Source: Mesostigma viride
Lineage: Eukaryota; Streptophyta; Mesostigmatophyceae; Mesostigmatales; Mesostigmataceae
Direction: 5' to 3'
Length of the DNA stretch: 39,958 nucleotides
NCBI GenBank assembly: GCA_009746045.1
Contig: RPFO01001662.1
Coordinates: 1 to 39,958, forward strand
The notes under the pieces are model-generated. The model had not been told where the DNA came from. It did not search any database and saw only the letters and a list, made by a program, of their open reading frames with translations. Shown piece after piece: positions 1 through 8,639 of the stretch. The position numbers and the translations under genes were made by a program. Each line of letters starts with the position of its first letter. The stretch's first letter is position 1.

Positions 1-477
1 GCTCCATCGTTCTCGCGATCCACATCAGGAATGGATGCGAAATAGGCGTCCCTCGCCGCCTAGTGTGGGGGCCGGGGCTCACGCCAATCTGTTCGATCAC
101 CTCCACAAAATCAGTGTACGCGTGATCCATCTGCTCCAAACGATCAGCGCGGGTAGTGTACAAGTACCCCTCCGCCTCACGCAAGCGGGGCACAGACACC
201 TTGTCATAAATGGCCCTCAGCTGATCAGCGTCATCTCATACAGGCGGCGGGTGTCACCTTTTTATATCGACGAACCAAAGGGGTTGGCATCGCGGAACTC
301 CAGTTCCTCGTCAATCAAATTGCGCACAGCGCGAACCTTTGCCTCCATTATCGCCAGCACGGCCTCCCATTCCTTGTGAGAGGCCTTGTTCACACCACGC
401 AAGTAGGGCCAGCTGAGCTCTGCCAAACACAAAATTTCGCTTGGCAGATCCTCGAAAGTAGCACCAGCATGGGCCAT
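1..477 (-). pseudogene. F-box-like protein, broken copy, cut by left window edge
   Basis: Reads leftward from the ATG at 475-477. The first 40 residues (FEDLPSEI, then ELSWP and a GV motif) match the F-box-like starts at 3140 and 18257, so this ATG is preferred over the in-frame start at 561. After about 70 codons there is a TAA at 262-264. Downstream, homologous coding resumes first in the same frame (GDTRRLYEM) and then one frame over (IYDKVSVPRLREAEGYL...), and runs off the window. Compared with the copy at 3140, about 35 central residues are missing. One stop, one frame change and one deletion together suggest a decaying paralogue rather than a single read error. F-box proteins normally recruit substrates to SCF ubiquitin ligases; that role is only inferred. 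A TATA box lies 100 nt upstream. Confidence 0.55.
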
Positions 478-576
478 TGTGTATTTTACAGCTGTAAGGA
501 TGGCTGTCTGCGTGTGGATGACTGTGTGCCTGGCAGTGTCGGAGGCGAGACCTACCCCCAAACGCCCGTGACTCCG

Positions 577-585
577 CTTTTATAC
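577..585 (-). promoter_or_regulatory. TATA box (GTATAAAAG)
   Basis: On the minus strand this reads GTATAAAAG, about 100 nt before the ATG at 477. Left-part genes repeatedly have a TATA-like sequence 70-100 nt upstream, which supports the assignment. Confidence 0.6.
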
Positions 586-619
586 CCTCTCGGCCACGGC
601 GTCCCACGATAGTGCCGTG

Positions 620-715
620 CAAGCGTCGCGCCGGGAATATTCCCACGGATATTCCGTGGAGCGCCGCGCCGGCGCGGCGCCGGCAACTATCGTGGGATAC
701 CGTGCCACGTGGCGC
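620..715. promoter_or_regulatory. Palindromic upstream block (AATATTCC palindromes, GC palindrome, G-box)
   Basis: Contains AATATTCC palindromes (634-660), a GC palindrome of GCGCCGCGCCGGCGCGGCGC type, and GCCACGTGGC at 704-713. The same ingredients recur at 2820-3036, 4031-4371 and 7620-7775, always in intergenic space beside left-part genes. Either a shared regulatory block or the remains of a short inverted-repeat element; the sequence does not decide. Confidence 0.5.
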
Positions 716-732
716 CCATCCATAGGCTCCCA

Positions 733-1337
733 CGAAAAGTTCGTGCTATGTGGATAGCCCGAACTTTTGGGGATAGCCCGAACTTTTCGAAACCTTGCTA
801 GGGAAAAGTAAAAGTTTCCAGTGGGGATCCCAGCCATTTTGAAAAGTTCGGGCTATGGTTCGGGCTATCGATTTATAGCCCGAACCTCCCCTTTTCCCCT
901 CTGGGCGGTGTGTTGCTATGGGTGGATGCTACTCTTTCTTTTACTCTGTTTCCCAACACATAAAATTTTATGTGTTAGCAATTGTCATCTATATATAATC
1001 ATAGCTAATACCCCTATATTTTATGTGTTAGCAATCCTATCTGTATATACAGGAAATACCCCTATATTTTATGTGTTAGCAATCTAAGGAAGAAACACAC
1101 ACATACACTGCACACTGTCCAAATAACCAAGTCCCTACCCCATGTACAATGCATGACACCACCGCCCAAGGGGAAAAAGGGTCCGGTTCGGGCTATAAAC
1201 TGATAGCCCGAACCATAGCCCGAACTTTTCAAATGGCTGGGATCCTCACTGGAAACTTTTACTTTTCCCTAGCAAGGTTTCCAAAAGTTCGGGCTATCCC
1301 CAAAAGTTCGGGCTATCCGCATAGCCCGAACTTTTCG
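733..1337. mobile_element. Non-autonomous element with about 155-bp terminal inverted repeats (copy A)
   Basis: Positions 733-887 and 1185-1337 are near-identical inverted repeats. Both start CGAAAAGTTCG, carry repeated units GATAGCCCGAACTTTT, pass through a CCTTGCTAGGG segment, and end at a GGTTCGGGCTAT motif. The core (888-1184) has no credible gene but holds several copies of AACACATAAAATTTTATG / TATGTGTTAGCAA, which is itself self-complementary. A second, diverged copy lies at 9651-10371. Size, long inverted repeats and lack of a gene fit a MITE-type DNA transposon. MITEs (submariners) are known in Pandoravirus salinus, but no kinship is claimed. Target-site duplications could not be defined. 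Confidence 0.75.
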
Positions 1338-1363
1338 CAAACAAGTCAAGTCCTACGCCTAGT

Positions 1364-1410
1364 GCATGAGTGTTGGATTTGCATGCAAAGAGTCTTATTC
1401 ATTACAAAAT
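1364..1410 (-). terminator. Shared 3' element with poly(A)-like signal
   Basis: On the minus strand, 75-120 nt past the stop of the gene at 1484-2670, this holds GAATAAGACTC followed by TTGCATGCAAATCCAACAC. Positions 6123-6165, downstream of the RING-like gene on the plus strand, carry the same roughly 43-nt sequence with only a few changes. Its position 3' of two unrelated genes suggests a 3'-end processing or mRNA-stability element. Confidence 0.5.
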
Positions 1411-1483
1411 AGAATACCACAAGTCCCTATCAACAGTAGCCTCCATAGGCTTGCATGGGCCAATCAAGTGCCCAGATGACACC

Positions 1484-2670
1484 CTACGCGAAGAAATAGG
1501 GCTTGTTGGACCCCACAACATCGTACAGAAGGAAGCCCCCGGCCTCTGCATTACGCTTGAGACGGTTGTTGGGGCGGCTAAAGCCCGGGAAAGCGACAGC
1601 CTCAGAAACAAGGCTGCAGAACTTGGCGCACTCGTAGCAGACCAAGTCAACGTCTAAAGAACGAGGCCTTGGAGCCACATACAGGTTCTGCACGTTGATG
1701 TCGATGCGCTTCATGCACTTCTGGCACTGCCTGCGAGGCCAGTAAAACTTGTCACTGGAGGGGCCGTCGTGCGTGTTGTCCTGGGCGCGCTCTGCCATCT
1801 TGTGGAGTTCCTCGTTGTACTGGAACACCTCATCGATATGGCCCTTGTACTCCCAATACTGCATGCCGCGAGACATGGCCTTGCTGATGACCACGTTGTT
1901 GTCGACATACTGGGCCAGGAACTCGTTGCGGCAGATCCCACAAACGACGTCGCCAACCACGAGCTTGGCAACACGGAAATGGGAAGTGGTCTCCAGCATC
2001 TGAGGGGTGACCTCTTCACCACTTCGTGCGCGTGGAGAGCAGGCTTCTTGCACACAGCGCACATGCACTTGGACAGAGGGTAGCCGGTGGGAGGAGGTGG
2101 GAGACGCTTGGGCTCATATTCGTACTTGTAAATCTGCAAGCCCGTGTCAAAATTCTTGACAGTCTCCTGCACCTGCTCCGTGGGAGGAGAGGGACCTAGT
2201 GCATCCACCTTGTCGCTCAGTTCATCCAGAGCGCACCCCCGGCACTGCATCTCCCCGTTCTCCTTCTTGCACACTGCCCTCTCCGGCACCTTTTTGCAGG
2301 TGACGCAATGCACCAGAGGAAACTTGGAATCGCCACTACCATTTGGCCACACATGGCCTGCTGGAGGCCAAATGTCAGAGTCCTTAAACCGAGGGGCGAA
2401 TAGCCCAGGGAGAGGAGCAGGCACGTACACAGGCGCAGGCACTGGCGCAGCAGGCACTGGCACTGGCACAATCACAGGCACTGGCGCTGGCACAGGCGCA
2501 GGCACTGGCACAAGCGCAGGAGCTATGGCGGAACAACCAGTCCTAGTTTTTGTGCAGCGAGGATATGGCAATCCATAGATTTTGGGAGCCTGGAGCCCAT
2601 AGATGGCCCTAGTCTGTGCCCTAGTCTGACGCCTGAACACCGGCCCAGCTGCTGCATCAAGCTGAGACAT
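1484..2670 (-). CDS. Multi-CxxC zinc-binding protein with Pro/Val/Ala-rich linker (one frame break)
   Basis: Start ATG at 2668-2670 (MSQLDAAAG). After about 50 residues comes a low-complexity stretch of PVPAPVP type. Cys pairs follow: CVTCKK, CKKENGEMQCRGC, CMCAVCKK, then CGICRNEF, CQKCMKR and CYECAKFC, which look like several treble-clef or RING-type zinc sites. Coding shifts by -1 near 2020 (around HAHEVVK / EVTPQML) and continues to the stop at 1484; a missing base is the simplest explanation. GTACAAAG on the minus strand at 2747-2754 is the likely core promoter, and the gene is divergent from the F-box-like gene at 3140. Function is not recognised; a regulatory or E3-ligase-type role would fit the neighbours but is not shown. 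Confidence 0.7.
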
Positions 2671-3139
2671 GGCGGTCTGCTGTTGTTTTCTGCGCTGGCT
2701 ATGGCTGTTCTGTGGTGTGATGGTGCATTTGGTAGGCCTGCACGACCTTTGTACCTGTGGAAACTGTCCTCCCACGAGATCTTCATCGGACGGCTGGGAT
2801 CGATCCTCTAGAAGGTTCCATGGCGCGGCGCGGCGCGGCGCGGTAGTGACGTGGCGGAATGCCGTGCCACGGTACTCGGACCAGTATCCATGATACTGGT
2901 CCGGCCGTACCGGCGCCGCGCCGTATCCGAGATACGCCGTACTATCATGGGAGATCTGAATTGCCGTGGACCGTCCGATCTCTGCCACGTGGCGGCGTCC
3001 CGTGGGAGATCGTCGTGCCACGGAATATTCCGCGAAGATGCCGTGGGGCGGGTACAAAGGTCCGACACCACGTCAAAGTGGGCACTTCTCGCCTGCTCCA
3101 GCATCCCAACAGCACTAGCACCACTACCACAAAGAAGAC
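2671..3139. promoter_or_regulatory. Divergent promoter region between 2670(-) and 3140(+)
   Basis: The same 11-mer GTACAAAGGTC occurs once on each strand: minus at 2744-2754, 74-84 nt before ATG 2670, and plus at 3052-3062, about 80 nt before ATG 3140. Between them lie GC palindromes (GGCGCGGCGCGGCGCGG at 2820-2840), paired GTATC...GATAC segments, GCCACGTGGC at 2984-2993 and GGAATATTCC at 3022-3031. This looks like a bidirectional promoter with mirror-image core elements. Confidence 0.55.
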
Positions 3140-3774
3140 ATGGCCGCTGCCACTTTTAACAGCCTGCCAGCTGAGATTGTGCACGAAATCGTGGAGTTGG
3201 CATGGCCCCACGGGTGTGGTGTCAGCAAGGAGCTGCAAGTGCCGTGGGACGCTGTCAAAGCTAAGACAGAGCAGCGAAGATGCAGCTGTTGGATGCTATT
3301 GCCACTGAGCTTGAGGGGCGCTTCCTCTCTAAGCGCAGGCAGCCAGGGCCGTTTTGCCACTATACAGGATGGGCCCTGCGCAACTTTGCCATCGCCATCG
3401 CTCAAGGCGGTGTGCAGTCCCTTTCCACTTTTGAGAAGAGGATGGACGCCTGCAAGTATGGCGATAGGCGTATGGAGGTGGCAACTCTGGCCATCGACCT
3501 AGAGGTTAAGCTGTCTGAACGCGTTTGCGCGATTCCCCGCCTGTGGGATGTGATGAAGGAGTATGTTGAATCCATTCCTCAGGTGGATAAGGATAAGACC
3601 GCAGAGGAGCATTGCCGTGTGCTCGTGGACCTCGTGAAGGCCGAGTACCACGCCTATCTGCCTGTCAACTTTTCCCCCGCTGCCTGCGAGAGGGAACTGA
3701 GGGTCATGAATGCCACCTGCGACAAGATGTACGACAAGTTCTGTCGCCGCCTGGCCCTGGAGGGGGTTCACTAA
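3140..3774 (+). CDS. F-box-like protein (one frame break)
   Basis: N-terminal residues FNSLPAEIVHEIVELAWP resemble an F-box helix pair and match the genes at 477(-) and 18257(+), including the unusual WP..(H/Y)GxGV extension. About 45 codons in, near 3276, the frame moves by -1 and homologous coding continues to the stop at 3774 (MQLLDAIATELEGRF to the C-terminus). The decayed copy at 1-477 reads through this point in one frame, so a missing base is more likely than two genes. The product would be about 210 residues. The C-terminal part is helical and family-specific. A role as a viral substrate adaptor for host SCF ubiquitin ligase is inference from the F-box resemblance. Confidence 0.65.
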
Positions 3775-3829
3775 CTAAGTGCCCCTTTGGAATAGACAAA
3801 GTCCCCTATGGGCATTAAGCCTTATTATG

Positions 3830-4008
3830 ATTCTAATGGAAATCCATGACTTTGTCTCTATCTCATGGCGTCTCATAGTACAATTGCACTAGGAATCGTA
3901 GTACAGACAGTATAATAGAAGTAGAAATGCATCAGGTGTTACTACACGTAGTACAGATTACTACAAATACGCAACTGCTTGTGTATTGTAGGATTTCCCA
4001 CTAGAATC
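3830..4008. repeat. Short element with imperfect 17-bp terminal inverted repeats
   Basis: GATTCTAATGGAAATCC at 3830-3846 pairs with the complement of GGATTTCCCACTAGAATC at 3991-4008. The interior is A/T-richer than its surroundings and has GTAGTACA-type repeats but no gene. Could be a very small MITE-like insertion; weakly supported. Confidence 0.35.
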
Positions 4009-4480
4009 CGTCCAAGTGTCGTGCCATACTGCCACGTGGCAACCTGGACGGTCTGACACGACAGTCCGTACAAGACTGTATCCGTCAGCTGCCGGTTCGG
4101 ACGGCCTGCCATGTCAGTACCGTGCCACGTCAGATCTGACAGCGTGCCACGTCAGTCCGCGCCGCGCCGGTTCCGTCGCGCGTCGGTTACGAAGATCTGC
4201 CACGACAGTCGGCACACTGTCCCGTCTGACACCTGTCAGAACCGTCAGACTGCCATGACAGTCCGTATCCCTGCACGTAACTGCCGACGCGGCGCGACCG
4301 TTTCCTTCTAGCGACCGTCCCACGGCATATTCGTGGGAATATTCCCGGAATATGCCGGGAATATGCCGTTCGCCCTCCTCCCCACGAGGCCAAATGCCCA
4401 AACACGACCAAAAATGCAGCCAAACCCTCACGAACCACTCAGAACAGCAGCAGGATACCACTATCAGCAGCTAGCCAGCT
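4009..4480. promoter_or_regulatory. Upstream region of the RING-like gene
   Basis: No gene seen. Holds GCCACGTGGC at 4031-4040, several GTGCCACGTCAG and TCTGACAC/GTCAGA words in both orientations, and a run of AATATTCC/GAATATGCC palindromes at 4318-4371. No clear TATA box was found before ATG 4481. Confidence 0.45.
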
Positions 4481-6020
4481 ATGGCGACGACCCAAGAACA
4501 TGAGGCCCAGGAACCTGAGCGTACGTATTTTCCCATGCATGTCTGTTTTTGTGTTTCCTTGGTTTGTTTTTTGGGCATTTTCAGCAGCTGACAGGAACGC
4601 CATGGTCATTTTCTATTCATTCTTTGCAGGCTGGAACCCCTCTGACGACCTTTTTGACCACAACGACTACGACCACCTGGACGACGCAGGCACGGAAGTC
4701 AATTCGCACGCTGCGATCGACGACCTGGTGGCTCAGTCTCGCCCTGCGGCTGCTCCCAGTACGTGGTCTGCTGTTTTATGCATCCCTTTTCGATTGCCTG
4801 TGGATTTTGCAGGTGATGGCCACTATCTGTTGGATGTTGCAGGTGATGGCCACTATCTGATACATTTTGCAGTTGTCTGTGTGTTTTCCTTTGCATGCAG
4901 GCCTGCTGCGTGGTGGTCCCAGCTCCCGTTCTCGTTCTGGAGGCGCTGGGCCCAGCGGTGGGGACTTAGCCGCATTGCAGCGCCAGCTGAGGGAGACGCA
5001 GGAGGAGTTGGAGCGCGAGAGGAACCGCAGCAGGCGTCGTTCTTTCTCCCCTGATCCCACTCGCGAAGAGCTCAAGAAGATGCGCTTGGCTCTCGAGGAG
5101 GCGAACCACAAGATCACGTGGTTCGAGAAGAGGCTGGCGTGCTGCGACATCTGCACCGAGCCCTTCGGCACGGAGGGGAAGTACCCCATCATCTACCTCG
5201 TGGAGGGCGTCCACACCTGCGTCCCTCAGCACTGCAACAAGTGCGCTGATATGCTCGAGGCCCACGCTCTGGAGTATAATTCTACCAGGCCCAACGCCCG
5301 TGTGATTGGCAAGCGCTGCCCAGAATGCAAGGAGCTCCTGATGCGCACTGGCAGCCAGTACAAGCGCAATGTGGGTGTCGACAGACTCACATTCACCCTT
5401 GTGAATGTGCGTCTGTGCGCTCGCGGGTGCGGCGGCGAGGTCGTGCTCGGCGAGGAGGCGATTCACGACAACACCTGCGCTAAGCTTGTCAGGCCCTGCC
5501 CCAACAAGCTTTCTCTCCCTGGTGATAACGGCACCGTGACCATCCTGGGCTGCACCTACCAGGCCACCAGCCGCGAGGACTTGGATCGCCACCTGCGCGT
5601 GGTGGACAACGTGTCAGAGTGTGGTTTCCGTGGTCTGCCGGCCGCCATCGCCGCCGCCGCCGCCGCTGCTGCTCCTCCTGCTGCTCCTGCTGCTGCTCCT
5701 GCTGCTGCTCCTGCTGCTCGCGCTTCTTTCGCTGTTCGCGCTGTGGGGGGAATGAGAATTACCCCGCGGGAGTCAACGGTTTCCTGTCCGCCCTGCAGTA
5801 CATCAGGGATCACCCCCAGTTGGAGTGCTCCGGGTCTGCGGGCAATGCACTGGCTGTGGCCTTCTTTGAGGCACTCGGCGGTGGCGTCGGGTGGGACGCG
5901 CTGGCCATGAGGCGGTTGGTGGATCGCTTCCGCGACGGGGCGAGGCGCATTGTTGAGAGGGACGCACACTTGGTTGCTGATGTTCAGCACCGGGAGGTGA
6001 TTGTGGTTGAGGATGAGTAG
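4481..6020 (+). CDS. Coiled-coil RING-like protein, two spliceosomal introns (one late frame break)
   Basis: Exon 1 is 4481-4520, exon 2 is 4630-4758, exon 3 starts at 4901. Both junctions are phase 1, with GTACGT donors and TTTGCAG/CATGCAG acceptors, and the frame is kept. Exon 3 encodes a Ser/Arg/Gly segment, a charged coiled coil (LQRQLRETQEELERERN and REELKKMRLALEEA) and a RING-like site: CDIC, HTC...QHCNKC, then CPEC. A second Cys group (CARGC...CAKL...CPNK) follows, then an Ala/Pro run. At 5745-5751 the frame changes by -1 within GGGGGGA, and coding continues as a convincing C-terminus (NYPAGVNGFLSALQ to VIVVEDE) ending at 6020. This could be a missing G or a true -1 slip site. E3 ubiquitin ligase activity is a family-based inference. 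Confidence 0.75.
4521..4629 (+). other. Intron 1 of the RING-like gene
   Basis: 109 nt, GTACGT donor, pyrimidine-rich tail and TTCTTTGCAG acceptor, phase 1. A further AG at about 4588 (TTTTCAGCAG) is a possible alternative acceptor. Joining at 4629/4630 keeps the frame into WNPSDDLFDHNDY. Confidence 0.7.
4759..4900 (+). other. Intron 2 of the RING-like gene, with repeated acceptor-like sites
   Basis: 142 nt, GTACGT donor and TTTGCATGCAG acceptor, phase 1. Inside, a 30-nt unit is repeated so that TTGCAG occurs at 4807-4812, 4837-4842 and 4867-4872; the first two are followed directly by GTGATGG. AG joined directly to GT is the signature of a recursive splice point, and alternative acceptors are also possible. 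Confidence 0.7.
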
Positions 6021-6122
6021 GGGGTCTAGAAAGGGGAAGGGGCTATTCCTCCCTGTAGTGAGTGTGCCCTTGGAGGCACCTCGTTGAGGACATGGTTGAT
6101 TAGGACTTTGCCTATTGTACAT

Positions 6123-6165
6123 TGTAATAAATAAGACTCATTGCATGCAAATCCAACACCAATGC
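6123..6165 (+). terminator. Shared 3' element with poly(A)-like signal
   Basis: About 100 nt past the stop at 6020: AATAAATAAGACTC then TTGCATGCAAATCCAACAC. Near-copy of the minus-strand element at 1364-1410. Confidence 0.55.
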
Positions 6166-6285
6166 ATCATTAGATAGGAACCCGCGGCCCGCGAATAGGA
6201 CTTGAACGGATATCCCATGATACTAGAGGTTCCCACGATACTGGCGCCTGTCACAGTACGGCCAGGTGGACGGCCGGGTGGACGG

Positions 6286-6383
6286 TGGGGTCGCCCTAGG
6301 GTTTAGTAGTATGGGGTCGCGCATGGGTTGTGTCGTGGGAGGGGGTGGGTGACCCCATACTACAAAACCCTAAGGTGACCCCA
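6286..6383. repeat. 33-bp inverted repeat with 32-nt loop
   Basis: Arms 6286-6318 and 6351-6383 pair at 30 of 33 positions and can form a long hairpin. Each arm contains CCCTA(A/G)GG(G/T)TTT, which resembles a plant-type telomere unit but occurs once per arm. No gene in 6166-6687; 6430-6560 has degenerate GGGTGACAGGCGCCAGCA units related to the array at 8770. Confidence 0.65.
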
Positions 6384-6687
6384 TTTGCCGTACGGACCTA
6401 CTTGCCATGCCATGCCCTGCCACGTGGTATATATGGTATAGGTGACAGGCGCCAGCATACAATCCCGTGGGTGACGAGCGACAGTAGACATTCGTGTGGG
6501 TAACAGATGGCAGCATATGGTGGCGTGGGTTACAGGAGGCAGTGTTACTCGATGGGTCTAGTTGCTATATGACTCATTGGAATAGTTCAAGTCCCATGCA
6601 CATAAGGAAAATGTCATTTCATTACAATAAGAATCATAAGGAATAGGCCATTCCTAGACCCCTTTGCAGGCACGCAGGCCTGGCTGT

Positions 6688-7482
6688 TTAGCGGTTGTAC
6701 ATGCGCAGGCAGGGCGTCTGGCGGCCCTCAAACCCAGTGCAATCGTCTTTCACACGCAGAGTGTCCCCGCGCAGGGGGAACTTCACACCAGAGGTGCAAG
6801 TCCACACGTGGGTGAGCAGAGTGCAGTCCGCCTTGTGGATCTTCCAGTGCGCAACCTGGCACTCGCGGGAGCAGTACCGCGCATCCTGGCAGCTGGCGCA
6901 CCTGCGCTTCACCTCTCTCTTGCCCTTCTTCTCACACCCCGGCGCAGCGCAGAAACCGCGAACCGACTCGGGGAAAGGACCAATGGGGCTGTCCAAAATG
7001 GGCGTGCGCACTGTGATCACCACCTTCTCGCAGGGGCGGGTATAGGGAAACGCCGTCCTCGCAACGATCTTGTCCGCGTCCTTGGGCACGCGGAAGGACA
7101 GGCCAATCCTGGTAACCAGGTCGATGAACCCGTCGTCCTCCTTCTTCTCGCGAAGGAGGACGCACAGAAGCATGAACTCGCTCTCAGGGCGAATGTGGGA
7201 CAGGATCTGACTGCGAACGCAGTACTTCCTGCTGATCGCAGTGCGTACGTCAATGAATTCAAACTCCAACTGGCGATCCAGAGCCGTAAAGGAGTCGAAA
7301 CGAACCAGCACGCAAAAGGGGGTTTTCAACTTCTTTTCCCACTCATTCACGCAGCTGTACAAATTGCTGGAGTTTTCCATGGCCTTGCGCACCACCAAGC
7401 GGTACCAGCCCCCGCACAACTCCGCAAACAGGTCGGAGTGATCCTGAGGGAGCTCATTGGCAATCAGAGGGGTGGAATCCAT
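6688..7482 (-). CDS. MYND zinc-finger protein
   Basis: Complete 264-residue frame from ATG 7480-7482 to the stop at 6688. A classical MYND finger lies near residues 185-223: CAAPGC, CASC, YCSREC, AHWKIHKADC, with the usual C-x2-C, C-x2-C, C-x3-C and H-x3-C spacing. The 180 residues before it are not recognised. MYND fingers bind short proline-containing peptides and mediate protein-protein contacts, often in transcription control. CATAAG on the minus strand at 7551-7556 is the likely TATA element. The gene is divergent from the RING-like gene at 7928. Confidence 0.85.
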   Translation of the reverse strand: MDSTPLIANELPQDHSDLFAELCGGWYRLVVRKAMENSSNLYSCVNEWEKKLKTPFCVLVRFDSFTALDRQLEFEFIDVRTAISRKYCVRSQILSHIRPESEFMLLCVLLREKKEDDGFIDLVTRIGLSFRVPKDADKIVARTAFPYTRPCEKVVITVRTPILDSPIGPFPESVRGFCAAPGCEKKGKREVKRRCASCQDARYCSRECQVAHWKIHKADCTLLTHVWTCTSGVKFPLRGDTLRVKDDCTGFEGRQTPCLRMYNR

Positions 7483-7927
7483 AGCGGCTGACAGTCTGTG
7501 CGTGCTCGTGCGGATTGGCGTGGTTTGGCTGCCAAACTCGCCCGCCTCCGCTTATGTGCCCGCACCCCCCCGCCCCGCCCAATAGTCCCGTGCCACGCGG
7601 CAGGTCCGGATTGGTGGGACGGAATATTCCCACGGAATATCCGCGGAGCGCCGCGCCTTCTAGAAGCGCGCCGCGCCGGGAATATTCCCATGAATATTCC
7701 GTGAGAGCGCCGCGCCGTCGCCACGTGGCAGCGTCCCATTGGTCCGCTTGGAATATTCGTGGGAATATGCCGCCGTGTCGTGCCCGCGTGACACGCGTCG
7801 GACTCCCATTGGACTGTCGTGGGTGTCGCGCGCTTCGCGCGGGCCTCGGCAGGGATAAAACGCGGAGGCGGGCGTTTGGGGGTCCCAATCCGCCCAGCAC
7901 CACTCAAAACCAACTCCTCTCACTGCA
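7483..7927. promoter_or_regulatory. Divergent promoter with AATATTCC palindromes and G-box
   Basis: TATA-like CATAAG (7551-7556, minus) and GATAAAA (7854-7860, plus) sit about 70 nt from the starts at 7482 and 7928; both are followed by GCGGAGGCGGG. Between them are AATATTCC palindromes (about 7621-7645, 7680-7700 and 7750-7770), GCGCCGCGCC palindromes and GCCACGTGGC at 7720-7729. No gene is present. Confidence 0.6.
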
Positions 7928-8596
7928 ATGGAGCCCTCCCGCGATAAGCCGGCTATGGCGGCAACGGATGTCCCTCCTGCCAAGCGCCAGCCGCCTGCAA
8001 ACGGCAATGGCGAGCAGTCCCCCGCCATGAAGGTGTACCTGAAACAGCGGGACACCGAGGACAAGGTGGCAAAGTTCCTGGGGGCTGTGAAAACCAAGCA
8101 GGGGCACGCAAACACGCACGAATTCGATGAGAAGTACAAGCGGGACGCGCACATGCACGATATCCAAGTGCTGCCGGGCGGCGAGATTTTCTGCGAGAAT
8201 GCCGCATCGGTGGGCGCCTTCCTCTGCGATTCGGGCGTTTTTGGGAAGAGCGCGCGCGCAGAACCGCCTGCACAGAACAGGGCTGGCAGTGTGCGGGGGC
8301 CTGTTACTTGCGGCGTGTGCAAGAAGCACACCGATTTCCTGCTGGATCCGCAGCAGGATGCCAGCGGAGGGGAGGACCCTCAGGAGCATATCCATATCCA
8401 CGGTGTGTGTGTGGATTGCGCTGTGCAGACCATAGAAACGAGCGGCAAGCGCGGCATGTGGTGCCCCTTGTGCGCTGCGGACCCTTTGATCGAAGTGCTG
8501 ATCGATTTGGGCCGCGCAAAACACCTTTCGGAGGCCCCGTACTTTGTGTACAGCCCCGAGAAGAGCCTGCTGGCTGCTGCTTATGAGGATATGTGA
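7928..8596 (+). CDS. RING-like zinc protein
   Basis: Complete 222-residue frame, ATG 7928. The first 120 residues are charged with no clear domain. Cys/His ligands then follow a RING-like order: CGVCKK near residue 125, an HIHIH cluster, CVDC, and WCPLC near residue 182. The wide spacing between the first and second pairs is longer than in most RINGs, so the fold is a guess. GATAAAA lies about 70 nt upstream and AATAAA 14 nt past the stop. Possible E3-ligase role, inferred only. Confidence 0.8.
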   Translation: MEPSRDKPAMAATDVPPAKRQPPANGNGEQSPAMKVYLKQRDTEDKVAKFLGAVKTKQGHANTHEFDEKYKRDAHMHDIQVLPGGEIFCENAASVGAFLCDSGVFGKSARAEPPAQNRAGSVRGPVTCGVCKKHTDFLLDPQQDASGGEDPQEHIHIHGVCVDCAVQTIETSGKRGMWCPLCAADPLIEVLIDLGRAKHLSEAPYFVYSPEKSLLAAAYEDM

Positions 8597-8609
8597 ATGG
8601 TGCAGTACT

Positions 8610-8615
8610 AATAAA
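8610..8615 (+). terminator. AATAAA poly(A) signal
   Basis: Canonical AATAAA 14 nt after the stop of the gene at 7928-8596. Confidence 0.55.
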
Positions 8616-8639
8616 GCTTGGATTGTTTTCCTTATAAAG

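Noticed and set aside
3247-3300. Very short intron explaining the frame change in the F-box-like gene at 3140
   Set aside because: The only GT...AG pair that fits is under 20 nt, and the paralogue aligns with a single missing base.
4500-5054. Continuous frame running through both introns of the RING-like gene
   Set aside because: It lacks the coiled-coil and RING frame and crosses clear GTACGT and TTTGCAG signals; the spliced model keeps one frame into the RING domain.
6286-6383. Telomere repeat array
   Set aside because: The telomere-like word occurs once in each hairpin arm and is not tandemly repeated.
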